Assembly (NCBI RefSeq): GCF_030817415.1
Contig: NZ_JAUSZI010000002.1
Coordinates: 4,650,001-4,714,000 of the forward strand
From: Streptomyces umbrinus
Lineage (GTDB): Bacteria; Actinomycetota; Actinomycetes; Streptomycetales; Streptomycetaceae
Length of the DNA stretch: 64,000 nucleotides
Direction of reading: 5' to 3'
The notes under the pieces are model-generated. The model was given only the letters and a program-made list of their open reading frames with translations, ran no database searches and was not told the DNA's origin. Shown piece by piece: positions 7,137-15,889 of the stretch (positions are counted from its first letter, which is position 1; every line of letters begins with the position of its first letter). The position numbers and the translations under genes are program-made.

Positions 7137-8738
7137 ATGAAGAACCTTCAGCCTTCGGATCCGTCGTCCATCGGCGGCTACCCGCTTCTGAACCGGCTCG
7201 GAGCGGGAGGCATGGGGCAGGTGTTCCTGTCCCGTACGCCGTCCGGGCGTCTGCTGGCGCTGAAGACGATCCGTGAGGATCTCAGCAGTGATCCGGGGTT
7301 CGAGGAGCGGTTCGCGCGCGAGATACGCAACAGCGACCGGGTGCGCTCGCCATGGACGGTGACCGTCGTGGACTACAGCCCGCCGGGCCAGCGTCCGCAG
7401 TGGCTGGCCACCGAGTACGTACCGGCGCCGTCGCTCGACGAATGGGTCGCGCGCCACGGCCCGCTGCCGCAGGCCGCAGTCCTCTCGCTCGCCGCCGAAC
7501 TGTGCGGCGCGCTGCAGTCGGTGCATCAGGCCGACCTCACGCACCGGGACGTGAAGCCGGGCAACGTCCTGCTGGCACGCGACCGCCCGCGGCTGATCGA
7601 CTTCGGCATCGCGCGGGCCGCCGACGACCCCCGGCACACCCAGGTCGGCGGAGTTCTCGGTTCGCCCGGCTTTCTCGCGCCGGACCAGGCCGTCGGTGGT
7701 GTGCCGGCCGAGCCCGCCGACGTGTTCTCGCTGGCCGCTGTCCTGGTGTACGCCGCCACCGGCCACGGCCCGTTCGCGCGCCCGCAGGAGAACGTGGCCA
7801 TGGCCGCCCTGGTCTACCGGGCCGTCCACGAGGCGCCCGACCTCCAAGGCGTTCCGCCGACCCTGGTCCCCGTACTCGCCTCATGTCTGGCCAAGGCCCC
7901 GGGCGACCGTCCGACCGCGGCCGAACTGGGCAGGCGCCTGGAGCAGATCGGCGCCCGTACCGGCAACTGGCCGGACGTCCGTCCTCCTGCCCTCGCCACG
8001 GAACTGACGGCGCACGAGCAGCCGACGCACACCCTCGTCGACCCGCGGCCCGACCTCCCGCCCGACCTGCTGCCCGGCGCACAGACCCACGTGCAGCCAC
8101 ACCCCGCGTACCATCCGCGGCCCCACCACTCCATGGCTCCCGGTCCCGGGCACCCGGCCGCCGGGCAGACGCAGGACAGCACCGTCCTGGCCGTCCCGGG
8201 CGGCCCGCCCGGGAGACGTCGGCGCCCCCTCTGGCTGGTCGTCGCCGTCGCCGCGGCGGCCGCCGTCGCCGTGACCGCCGTCTCGGTCGCCGCATACGTC
8301 GGTATGCGCGGCTCCGGTTCCGATTCGTCGGACGACTCCTCCGGCGGCGCGAAGACACGGCCCTCGGCGTCGGCCGAGGCCACGAAGCCGGTGAACCCGG
8401 CGAGCCCGGTACGCAGGATCCTCGAGGCCGTGTACGACCTGGGCGTCGGAGAGTCCGTGCAGACCAGCAAGACGAAGCTGGTCATGCAGCGGGACGGCAA
8501 CCTCGTGATCACCGACAAGAAGGACCGCCCCCTCTGGGCCGCCGCGACATCGGGCACCGGCAACACCGCCCGCTTCCAGGACGACGGCAATCTGGTGGTC
8601 CACAACAGCGCCGGGAAACCCGTGTGGGCCTCGCAGACGTTCGGCCACCCGGGAGCGGTCCTGGTTCTCCAGGCCGACGGCAACGTCGTGATCAAGTCCG
8701 GCGACGCGGTGCTGTGGGCGGCGAAGACCGTCCACTGA
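7137..8738 (+). CDS. Ser/Thr protein kinase with C-terminal bulb-type (D-mannose-binding) lectin domain
   Basis: 533-aa membrane kinase. Hanks-type kinase domain at about residues 14-270: glycine loop LGAGGMGQVF, ATP lysine in LLALKTIRED, catalytic loop HRDVKPGN, and DFG in LIDFGIAR. A Pro-rich juxtamembrane segment follows, then one membrane span (about 361-385, preceded by RRRRPLW). The external part is about 110 residues with three QxDGNxV-type repeats (MQRDGNLVI, FQDDGNLVV, LQADGNVVI), the hallmark of bulb-type lectins. No PASTA repeats are present. The protein probably senses an extracellular carbohydrate and signals through cytoplasmic phosphorylation. The start ATG follows no strong ribosome site. 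Confidence 0.9.
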   Translation: MKNLQPSDPSSIGGYPLLNRLGAGGMGQVFLSRTPSGRLLALKTIREDLSSDPGFEERFAREIRNSDRVRSPWTVTVVDYSPPGQRPQWLATEYVPAPSLDEWVARHGPLPQAAVLSLAAELCGALQSVHQADLTHRDVKPGNVLLARDRPRLIDFGIARAADDPRHTQVGGVLGSPGFLAPDQAVGGVPAEPADVFSLAAVLVYAATGHGPFARPQENVAMAALVYRAVHEAPDLQGVPPTLVPVLASCLAKAPGDRPTAAELGRRLEQIGARTGNWPDVRPPALATELTAHEQPTHTLVDPRPDLPPDLLPGAQTHVQPHPAYHPRPHHSMAPGPGHPAAGQTQDSTVLAVPGGPPGRRRRPLWLVVAVAAAAAVAVTAVSVAAYVGMRGSGSDSSDDSSGGAKTRPSASAEATKPVNPASPVRRILEAVYDLGVGESVQTSKTKLVMQRDGNLVITDKKDRPLWAAATSGTGNTARFQDDGNLVVHNSAGKPVWASQTFGHPGAVLVLQADGNVVIKSGDAVLWAAKTVH

Positions 8739-8744
8739 TGTCCC

Positions 8745-9134
8745 CTACCCCTGACTCCCGCTCCCATAAGGCCGCGTAAGAATCTCCAGGTTGTGGCCGC
8801 TCGGGTCGTCGAAGTACGTGCCGCGGCCGCCGTCGTTCGTGTTGATCTCGTCGACGTGGCGGTGGAAGGGGTCCGCCCAGTACGTCAGACCCGCGTCCCG
8901 GATGCGGGCGAAGATCGTGTCGAAGTCGTCCTCCGAAACCAGGAACGCGTAGTGCTGGGGCGGGATGGGCCCGGTCGCGTCCATGTAGTCGAGGGTCACA
9001 CCGTTCGGGATCCGGACCGGGATGAACGGGCCGTACTGCGGGCTCACCTCAAGGCCCAGGATGTCGGCGAGGAACCGGGCCGAGGTCTTCTTGTCGTGGG
9101 CGGCGACGATCGTGTGGTTCAGCTCGACGGTCAT
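8745..9134 (-). CDS. VOC family protein (glyoxalase/dioxygenase fold)
   Basis: 129-aa vicinal-oxygen-chelate protein. It opens with MTVELNHTIVAAHDK (an HT-type first metal-ligand region) and ends with TYFDDPSGHNLEIL, the usual second betaalphabetabetabeta module with its DP-G-HNLE motif. Such proteins are metal-dependent enzymes or resistance proteins; no substrate can be assigned. Start ATG 9134 has an excellent AAGGAGG about 6-13 nt upstream. The frame stays open upstream, giving a charged Arg/Glu/Lys stretch I regard as non-coding. It is divergent from the siderophore operon, so the iron box between them could affect it too. Confidence 0.85.
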   Translation of the reverse strand: MTVELNHTIVAAHDKKTSARFLADILGLEVSPQYGPFIPVRIPNGVTLDYMDATGPIPPQHYAFLVSEDDFDTIFARIRDAGLTYWADPFHRHVDEINTNDGGRGTYFDDPSGHNLEILTRPYGSGSQG

Positions 9135-9310
9135 CGTGCGTACCTCCTTGGCGCGTTGCTCGTCATGGTTCCTGGCGTGCCGCTCGGCGTCGGCGGCCTT
9201 TTCCTGCCTCCTGGCGGCCTTTTCCTCCCTTTCTTCGCGTATCCCTTTCCACGCTAGGCGCCCCCGCAACGCGTGCGCAGCCCCGGAAGTGGCCACTCCG
9301 GAAAGCGGGA

Positions 9311-9329
9311 TAAGGTAAGCCTTGCCTAA
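9311..9329. promoter_or_regulatory. iron box (DmdR1/IdeR-type operator)
   Basis: TAAGGTAAGCCTTGCCTAA is a 19-bp interrupted palindrome. Read on the other strand it closely fits the actinobacterial iron-box pattern TTAGGnnAGGCTnACCTAA. It sits 25 bp before the start of the siderophore-binding lipoprotein, over its promoter. Iron-dependent repression of the uptake operon is inferred. Confidence 0.8.
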
Positions 9330-9353
9330 TAGATCGAAAAACCGGAGCGAGTC

Positions 9354-10404
9354 GTGCGCACATCGGGATTCAAAGCCGTCCTGGCCGTGTCCGTGGTCGG
9401 CGGACTGATGGCCGGATGCGCGTCGTCGGAGAACGGCAAGAGCAGCGAGGGCGGCGGCAAGAGCGACCGCAACCTCGTCGCCGGCGCCTCCGAGGGGCCC
9501 CTCCGCCGCCCCCAGCGCCCTCGCCGCCGGCATGGGTACGAAGGCGGCCGACGGCGAGTTCCCCCGTACCGTCAGCCACTTCAAGGGCAGGACGGAGATC
9601 GCGGCCGCGCCGAAGCGGATAGCCGTGCTCAGCACCGGGCAGCTCGACGACGTACTGACCCTGGGAGTCGTACCGGCCGCCACCACCCGCGCCGACAACG
9701 CCGGACTCGTACCCGGCTACCTCGCCGACGCCTTCCCCCAGTACAAGAAGCAGCTCGCGAAGATGACCGACGCGGGCACGCGGGCCGCGCCCAACCTCGA
9801 AACGCTGGCCACCGCCGAGCCCGACCTCATCCTCGCCAACGACTCGCTCGGCGACCTCTACCCCAAGCTGTCGAAGATCGCCCCGACCGTGATCACCGCG
9901 GGCAACGGCATCAACTGGAAGCGGGACCTGCTGCTGGTCGGCGACGCCGTCGGCAAGGGCGAGCAGGCGCGGAAGCTCCTCGACGAGCACGCGGACGAGG
10001 CGGCCGCGGCGGGCACGAAGGTGGACGGGAAGAACACCACGGTGTCCATGCTGCGGTTCACGCCCGACCGGACCCGGATGTTCGGCGTCTCCTCCTTCAC
10101 CGGTTCGATCGCCGTCGACATGGGGATCGGACGGCCCAAGTCCCAGCAGTTCAACGCCATTTCGGAGGACATCGGCGCCGAGAGCATCGATGTGGCGGAC
10201 GGCGACTGGATCTTCTACTCCGTGCAGGGCGCGCAGGACAAGACCGACGCCGGGAGCGTCCTCGCCGGGCCGCTGTGGAAGTCGATGAAGGCCGTCGAGG
10301 CCGGGCACGCCGTCAAGGTCGACGACGACCCCTGGTACCTCAACGCGGGCCCCACAGCGGCCGACCTGGTCGTGAAGCAGCTCACCGAGTCACTCGCCAA
10401 GTAG
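9354..10404 (+). CDS. iron-siderophore ABC transporter substrate-binding lipoprotein (apparent frameshift near N-terminus)
   Basis: Periplasmic-type binding lipoprotein of the FhuD/FecB family delivering ferric siderophore to the two permeases downstream. The N-terminal part (GTG 9354) encodes a lipoprotein signal ending LMAGC and a Ser/Gly-rich linker. The main domain is read one frame over from about 9500: PKRIAVLSTGQLDDVLTLG, later DLILANDSLG and LAGPLWKSMKAVEAGHAVKV. One extra base (or two missing) between about 9483 and 9515, in a run of G and C blocks, separates signal and domain. Corrected, it would be a full-length protein of about 350 aa. As written, the domain (290 aa from ATG 9532) lacks its export signal. 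It is either a sequence error or a decayed gene. Confidence 0.75.
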
Positions 10405-10416
10405 GTCCGCGAGCAC

Positions 10417-11421
10417 GTGACCACGCGCACCACGACCGTACGCACCTCCTGGCTGGCGGTCGCCCTCCTCCTCACCCTCGTCGCGGTGGCCCTCAGCCTC
10501 GCCGTCGGCACCCGGCAGGTGCCGCTGTCCGCCGTACTCGACGCGCTGCTGCACGGCGGCGGCTCGCGGGACGCGCTGGTCGTACGGTCGCTGCGGCTGC
10601 CCCGGACCGCCGTCGGGCTCACCGCGGGGGCCGCGCTCGGCGTCGCGGGGGCGGCGCTGCAGGCCGTCACCCGCAATCCGCTGGCCGATCCGGGGATCCT
10701 CGGGCTGAGCCAGGGTGCCGCGGCCGGCGTGGTGTTCGCGATCACGGGCGGACTGGCGAACGGCTTCGGCGGCTACGTCTGGTTCGCCTTCGTGGGCGCG
10801 GTCGTCGCCGCCTGCCTGGTGTACGCCGTCGCCTCGCGCGGCCGGGGCGGTGCCTCGCCGGTCAAGCTCGCGCTCGCCGGAACCGCGCTGTCCGCGATGG
10901 TCGGCGGGGCCACCACCGTGGTCCTGACGTCGAGTTCGGCGACGCTCGACCAGTTCAGGTTCTGGCAGGTGGGCGCGCTCAGCGGGCGCGACGCGGGGAC
11001 GGTCGGGCAGATGCTGCCCTTCCTCGTCGCGGGCGCGCTGCTGGTGCTCTGCTGCGCCCGCGGCCTGGACGCGCTCGCCCTCGGTGACGACGCCGCGCGT
11101 GCGCTGGGGCACAAGGTCCAGCTCGTACGGGTCTGCGCGGCGCTCGGCGCGACCGTCCTGACCGCCGCCGCGGTGGCCGCCGCCGGGCCGATCGCCTTCA
11201 TCGGTCTCGCCGTACCGCACCTGGCCCGCCGCCTCGTCTCGGGCGGTCACCGCTGGACCCTGCCGCTCTCCGCCCTGCTCGGCGCGGCCCTGCTGCTCGC
11301 GGCGGACGTCGCGGGACGGGTGGTCCGCGCGCCCGCGGAGGTACCGGCCGGGGTGATGACGGCCCTCGTGGGCGTGCCGGTCCTGGTCGTTCTCGTACGC
11401 CGGAAGGGAGCGGCTTCGTGA
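10417..11421 (+). CDS. FecCD family siderophore ABC transporter permease 1
   Basis: 334-aa integral membrane permease with about nine predicted hydrophobic helices. Family signatures: LRLPRTAVGLTAGAALGVAGA near the N-terminus, then AVTRNPLADPGILGLSQGA, and GPIAFIGLAVPHLARRL, the ATPase-contact loop. It forms a heterodimer with the next gene product. GTG start 12 nt after the binding-protein stop; its stop overlaps the next start by 4 nt, indicating translational coupling. No ATPase gene lies in the operon, so an ATPase must come from elsewhere. Confidence 0.9.
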   Translation: MTTRTTTVRTSWLAVALLLTLVAVALSLAVGTRQVPLSAVLDALLHGGGSRDALVVRSLRLPRTAVGLTAGAALGVAGAALQAVTRNPLADPGILGLSQGAAAGVVFAITGGLANGFGGYVWFAFVGAVVAACLVYAVASRGRGGASPVKLALAGTALSAMVGGATTVVLTSSSATLDQFRFWQVGALSGRDAGTVGQMLPFLVAGALLVLCCARGLDALALGDDAARALGHKVQLVRVCAALGATVLTAAAVAAAGPIAFIGLAVPHLARRLVSGGHRWTLPLSALLGAALLLAADVAGRVVRAPAEVPAGVMTALVGVPVLVVLVRRKGAAS

Positions 11422-12538
11422 CGACGACATCCCGGCCCCCGTCCGAGCGGCTGACGCCCCCAAGACCGTCCGCGGACCCCACTTACCCCCACTCGGCGGG
11501 CCTCTCGGTCCTCCGCCGCCGCTCCTTCTCGCTGCTCCTGCACCGCCGCTCGGCGGTAGTGGTCGTCGTACTGCTGCTCCTCCTGGCCGGCGTGACGGTG
11601 CTCTCGGCGTGCGTCGGGCAGACGTACGTGTCGCCGGGCGAGGTCTGGCGGGTCCTGCGCGGCCACGGCGGTTCGTACGACCTGATCGTCGGGGAGCTGC
11701 GGGTCCCGCGGATCGTGCTCGGCGCGCTGGTCGGCGCCGCGTACGGGCTCTCCGGAGCCCTCGTGCAGACCGTGACGCGCAACCCGCTGGCCAGCCCGGA
11801 CGTCATCGGCGTCGGGCACGGGGCGGCGGCCGCGACGGTCCTGGCCCTCGCCACCGGCACGGTCGCCTCCCCCGGCGCGCTCCCGGCGGTCTCCGTCGCG
11901 GGCGGTCTGGGGGCCGCGGCGCTCGTGTACGTACTGGCCTGGCGGCACGGCATGCAGCCCAGCCGGTTCGTGCTGACCGGGGTCGGCATCGGGGTGGCCC
12001 TCTCCGCGGTCGTCCAGCTGTATCTCACGGAGAGCGAGCTCGGCGCGGCCGAGCAGGTCAAGCTGTGGCTGACCGGCAGCCTCAACGGTCGCGGCTGGGA
12101 ACAGGCCGAACCCCTCGCCTGGATCCTTCTCCTCTCCCTGCCCGCCCTGGTGTGGGCGAACCGGGCCCTGCGCCCGCTCGGCCTGGACCCCGACACGGCC
12201 GCCGCGCTGGGCGTCCGCGTACACCGGACCCAGCTCGCCCTGACCGTCCTGGGCGTGATCCTCGCGGCAACCGCCACGGGAGCGGCGGGCCCCATCGGCT
12301 TCATCGCCCTGACGGCCCCCCAACTGGCCCGCCGCCTGACCCGCACCCCCCAGCTCCCGCTGGCGACGTCGGCGTTGACGGGCGCGGTCGTACTGATCAC
12401 GGCCGACCTGGCGGCCCGCACGCTGATGCCCCCACTGGAAATCCCAGTGGGGGCACTGACGGCGCTGGTGGGGGCCCGTACTTGCTATGGCTCCTGGCCG
12501 GCGCCCCTAGAGGGCAGGGGCGAAGCCCCGTCCTCTAG
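11418..12538 (+). CDS. FecCD family siderophore ABC transporter permease 2 (frameshift at 3' end)
   Basis: Second permease, about 373 aa if corrected. It has a Pro/Ser-rich 40-residue N-terminal extension, then a hydrophobic helix bundle with LRVPRIVLGALVGAAYGLSG, TRNPLASPDVIGVGHGA and GPIGFIALTAPQLARRL. The expected C-terminus, PYLLWLLA, lies one frame away from VGALTALVGA. One C appears to be missing in GGGGGCCC near 12469-12476. Uncorrected, the frame runs on across the neighbouring dehydrogenase to 13817, which is not credible. In the corrected frame the stop (TAG 12536-12538) lies inside a terminator hairpin. Confidence 0.78.
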
Positions 12539-12541
12539 GGG
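12504..12541 (+). terminator. terminator hairpin overlapping the end of the siderophore operon
   Basis: CCCCTAGAGG (12504-12513) pairs with CCTCTAGGGG (12532-12541), and an inner GGGGC-GAA-GCCCC extends the stem. It overlaps the corrected stop codon and runs into a dispersed repeat copy at about 12538-12560. Confidence 0.65.
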
Positions 12542-12561
12542 CGCGGGGAACTGCGCGACAA
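12538..12561 (+). repeat. dispersed intergenic repeat, family A
   Basis: Contains the core GGGGCGCGGGGAACTGCGCG, found at several other intergenic sites in this window (32.4, 38.2 and 43.2-43.4 kb). The core is common between Streptomyces genes. Confidence 0.7.
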
Positions 12562-12614
12562 GCCACAACGAAGCCGCAGCCGAACCCCGCCCCCAGCGGA
12601 GCCAAGTCGTGGAA

Positions 12615-13655
12615 CTAAATCGTCGCGGCGTCGATCACGAACCGGTACCGCACATCACTGCTCAGCACCCGCTCGTACGCCTCGTTGATCTCACTCGCAC
12701 TGATCAGCTCGATCTCCGCCCCAAACCCGTGCTCCGCACAGAAGTCCAGCATCTCCTGGGTCTCCTGAATGCCACCGATCCCGGACCCGGCAAGGGTCTT
12801 ACGGCCACCGATCACGGAGAAGAGGTTCAGGGAGACCGGCTCCTCGGGCGCGCCCACGTTCACGAAGGCGCCGTCCGTCTTGAGGAGGGAGAGGAAGACG
12901 TCCAGGTCCAGCGGGGCGGACACGGTGGACAGGATCAGGTCGAAGGAACCACGCAGTTCCTGGAAGGTCTTCGGGTCGCTGGTCGCGTAGTAGTGGTCGG
13001 CGCCCAGCTTCAGCCCGTCGTCCTTCTTGCGCAGGGACTGCGAAAGTACGGTCACCTCGGCACCGAGGGCGTGCGCGATCTTGACGCCCATGTGGCCGAG
13101 ACCGCCCATGCCGAGGACGGCGACCTTCTTGCCGGGGCCGGCGTTCCAGTGCTTGAGCGGGGAGTACGTGGTGATGCCGGCGCACAGCAGCGGCGCGGCC
13201 TCGTCGAGGGCCAGGCCCTCGGGGATACGGACGGTGAAGGCCTCGTCGACGACGATGTGCGTCGAGTAGCCGCCGTAGGTGGGCTCGCCGTCCTTGCCGA
13301 CGGCGTTGTACGTGCCGACGTTGCCCTGGGTGCAGTACTGCTCCAGGCCCGCCTTGCAGTTCTCGCACTCGCGGCAGGAGTCGACCATGCAGCCCACGCC
13401 CACGCGGTCGCCGGCCGCGAACTTGGTGACACCGGCGCCGACCTCGGTGACGATGCCGGCGATCTCGTGGCCGGGGACCATCGGGAAGATGGCCTCGCCC
13501 CAGCCCTCGCGGGCCTGGTGGATGTCGGAGTGACAGATGCCGGCGAACTTGATCTCGATCAGAACGTCGTGCTCGCCGACCGGGCGACGCTCGATGGTCG
13601 TGCGCTCCAGCGGAGCCTTGGCGGCGGGAGCGGCGTATGCGGCGACAGTGGTCAT
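12615..13655 (-). CDS. zinc-dependent NAD(P)-dependent alcohol dehydrogenase
   Basis: 346-aa medium-chain dehydrogenase of the cinnamyl-alcohol/YahK-like group, reducing aldehydes or oxidising alcohols. Seen: catalytic-zinc residues in GICHSDIH and VPGHEIAG; the structural-zinc cysteine cluster in [17 protein letters not shown]; and the cofactor motif [15 protein letters not shown]. Start ATG 13655 follows an AGGAGAACCC-type ribosome site (13661-13670 on the minus strand). It is divergent from an MmyB-type regulator, a common arrangement for regulator plus oxidoreductase, so regulation by that protein is likely. Confidence 0.9.
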   Translation of the reverse strand: MTTVAAYAAPAAKAPLERTTIERRPVGEHDVLIEIKFAGICHSDIHQAREGWGEAIFPMVPGHEIAGIVTEVGAGVTKFAAGDRVGVGCMVDSCRECENCKAGLEQYCTQGNVGTYNAVGKDGEPTYGGYSTHIVVDEAFTVRIPEGLALDEAAPLLCAGITTYSPLKHWNAGPGKKVAVLGMGGLGHMGVKIAHALGAEVTVLSQSLRKKDDGLKLGADHYYATSDPKTFQELRGSFDLILSTVSAPLDLDVFLSLLKTDGAFVNVGAPEEPVSLNLFSVIGGRKTLAGSGIGGIQETQEMLDFCAEHGFGAEIELISASEINEAYERVLSSDVRYRFVIDAATI

Positions 13656-13801
13656 GCCGGGGGTTCTCCTAAGGAGGGGTTCTGCGCCCGGCCTGCCTTC
13701 CGGCCGGGCACGGCGTCCAGCCTGCTCCTCGTCCGGGAAGTCACCCAGACCACGGCTTTGCGTACGTTCGCTGGTCCTACTACTGATGGGGGCAGGTTCG
13801 T

Positions 13802-14777
13802 ATGCGTACGACCGTGAATACTGGACGTATGGATGAACAGCCCTCTCAGGAGCCCGCCGGGCAGCCGGAACAGGCACGGCAGGCGGGACACGAGCCGGGG
13901 CGGCCGCTGGACCGGCGTGCCGAGCTCAGCGAGTTCCTGCGCACGCGCCGGGCCCGGCTGAAGCCCGAGGACGTAGGGCTGCCGGACTTCGGGCGGCATC
14001 GCCGGGTGCCCGGGCTGCGCCGCGAGGAGCTGGCGCAGCTGGCCGGGGTGTCCGTGGCGTACTACACGCGCCTTGAGCAGGGCAATGGGCGGAACGTGTC
14101 CGCGGAGGTGCTCGACTCGATCGCGCGCGCCCTGCGGCTGACGGGGGCCGAGCACGCGCACCTCACGCATCTCGCGAAGCCGAAGCAGCACAAGAAGAAG
14201 CCGTCGGTCCGGCCGCAGCAGGTGCGGGTGGCTCTGCGGGAGCTGATCGACACGTTCGACGGGGTGCCCGCGTATGTCGTGGGGCGGCGGTCGGAGATTC
14301 TCGTCTGGAACCGGATGGCAGCGGCCGTCTTCGGGGACTGGTCGGAGGTGCCGCCGCAGGAGCGGAACTGGGCGCGGATGGTGTTTCTCAAGCCCGAGTA
14401 TCGCGAGCTGTTCGTGGAGTGGGATCAGAAGGCGTCCGACATGGTGAGCTTTCTGCGGATGGACGCGGGGTGCCACCCCGACGATCCGCGCCTGTCCCGC
14501 CCTGGTGGGCGAGCTGTCCGTGAAGAGCGAGGAGTTCCGTCGGCTCTGGGCGACGCACGACGTCAAGGAGAAGAGCCACGGCGTCAAGCGCCTGCACCAT
14601 CCCCTTGTCGGCGAGCTGACCCTCTCCTTCGAGTCCTTCCGCCTCGTCGACGACGACGAACAGTCAATGATCACCTACCACGCCGAACCGGGTTCCCCCT
14701 CGTCCGACGCCCTCCGGCTCCTGGCCAGCTGGGGCAGGGACGCGACCCGCGCGGGCACGTCGACGCCGCAGGCGTAG
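13802..14777 (+). CDS. helix-turn-helix regulator with MmyB-like ligand-binding domain (apparent frameshift)
   Basis: XRE-type DNA-binding domain at about residues 37-120 ([36 protein letters not shown]). A MmyB-like (PAS-related, possibly fatty-acid-binding) domain follows, with [21 protein letters not shown]. The frame breaks near 14496: [14 protein letters not shown] continues as [17 protein letters not shown] in the next frame, through to LRLLASWG and the stop at 14777. One extra C in TCCCGCCC accounts for it. Corrected length is about 325 aa, normal for the family. ATG 13802 follows GGGGGCAGG. Confidence 0.8.
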
Positions 14778-14779
14778 GT

Positions 14780-14992
14780 TTCTCGCCCCCGCCGCCCCTA
14801 CCCATTCCCGTCCCTTTTCGGGGGCCGGCCCCCGAACCTCCGCTCCTCAAACGCCGGAGGGGCTGGATTTTCGCGGCCGGGCCGACATCTTCAGCCCGTC
14901 CGGCGTTTGAGGACGAGGCCGTTCAGGCCGATACGGGTCTGGGGGCGGAGCCCCCAGGGATGGGACGGGTAGGGGCGGCGGGGGCGAGGAAA
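14780..14992. repeat. dispersed intergenic repeat, family B (long inverted repeat)
   Basis: About 210 bp between the regulator and the monooxygenase/haemoglobin gene. The outer arms (about 14782-14814 and 14958-14989, G/C-rich with CCGCCCCTACCC) are near-perfect inverted copies. Inner arms match around CTCCTCAAACGCCGGAGGGG and GTCCGGCGTTTGAGGA. Related copies lie at 48.3-48.5 and 55.2-55.3 kb. Confidence 0.7.
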
Positions 14993-15007
14993 AACCCGAC
15001 CGGAGCG

Positions 15008-15778
15008 TCAGCCCTGGTACGGCGGAGCCGAGCCCCACGTCCACCTGGGAACCGGCTGCTCCGCCGGAGGCACCGCGTCGGGGCCCGAGAAATACACGGC
15101 AAGTCGAGTCCCCCACTCCGCGTACGCCACGAACGCGGAGCGGAACTCGGCGTCGGAGGGAAGCCCCGCATCGTCCGCCGCGTCCTGAAGCAGATTCACC
15201 CACCGCCGCCGCTGCACCTCGGTGATCCCCTTCCCGAGATGCTTCGCGACCATGTGCCCGTGCCCGCCCTGCGTCTCGGAGTACCCGGCCGGCCCCCCGA
15301 ACACCTCCCCGAGCCACAGCGCGACATGCGACGCGTGCTCGGGAGCGAGTCCCTCGAAGACGGGCGCCAGGACGTCGTCCTTGAGGACCTTGTCGTAGAA
15401 GACCTCGGTGAGCCGGTCGAAGGCCTCGGCACCCCCCGCCCAGACGTACAACGTGGGCACGGACGCCCCCGTACCCCGTACCGTCGTCGGTTTGTAGTGC
15501 CGCATCTCCTCGATGGAGCTGATGTACGGCCGGATCTCGGCGAGGAACTCCTCGAAGAGCTCGGACTTGCGGAAGCCCTCGATGTGATCCTCGGTGGAGG
15601 TCCAGGTGATGCGGAGCACGAAGTGCTCGAAGTCCTCCTCGCAGCGCGCCAGTTCGTAGTCGACACACTGCGGGGCCGCGGCGAGCTGGGCGGCGGCCCG
15701 GGTGTAGGCGGCGAGGAACTCCGCCGACTGCTGCTCGGGAATGCGGTACCGGATGTACTCAACGGTGTGCGCTGTCAT
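15008..15778 (-). CDS. antibiotic biosynthesis monooxygenase (ABM) - group II truncated haemoglobin fusion
   Basis: 256-aa two-domain protein. Residues 1-100 form an ABM-like ferredoxin-fold domain (VEYIRYRIPEQQSAEFLAAY, then WTSTEDHIEGFRKS). Residues about 110-235 form a 2-on-2 globin: FYDKVLKDDVLAPVF, the family HVALWLGEVFGG segment, and HMVAKHLGKGITEVQRRRW, which carries the proximal-His region and conserved Trp. A role in O2/NO chemistry or quinone/haem-linked oxidation is inferred. ATG 15778 is chosen over an in-frame start 4 codons upstream. It converges with the regulator gene across a repeat. Confidence 0.87.
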   Translation of the reverse strand: MTAHTVEYIRYRIPEQQSAEFLAAYTRAAAQLAAAPQCVDYELARCEEDFEHFVLRITWTSTEDHIEGFRKSELFEEFLAEIRPYISSIEEMRHYKPTTVRGTGASVPTLYVWAGGAEAFDRLTEVFYDKVLKDDVLAPVFEGLAPEHASHVALWLGEVFGGPAGYSETQGGHGHMVAKHLGKGITEVQRRRWVNLLQDAADDAGLPSDAEFRSAFVAYAEWGTRLAVYFSGPDAVPPAEQPVPRWTWGSAPPYQG

Positions 15779-15793
15779 GCCCCCACACAAACA

Positions 15794-15833
15794 CGGACGG
15801 CCCGCGGAAGCTGCACTTCCGTCGGGCCGTTCG
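15794..15833 (-). terminator. cruciform-like terminator downstream of the subtilase
   Basis: ACGGCCCG (15797-15804) pairs with CGGGCCGT (15823-15830), and an inner CGGAAG/CTTCCG stem sits between. A second CGGCC/GGCCG hairpin follows at about 15868-15882. Both lie after the subtilase stop. Confidence 0.55.
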
Positions 15834-15889
15834 CGTATGTCAGCGTTCAGCGAACCACGGGATCGGCCTTGCGGGCCGACCCCGCCGGC

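Noticed and set aside
9135-9260. charged N-terminal extension of the VOC protein
   Set aside because: An excellent ribosome binding site before ATG 9134, and no VOC homologue I recall has such an extension.
11418-13817. 799-aa continuous reading frame
   Set aside because: Only the first 350 residues are FecCD permease. The rest is antisense to the alcohol dehydrogenase and arises from a one-base frameshift.
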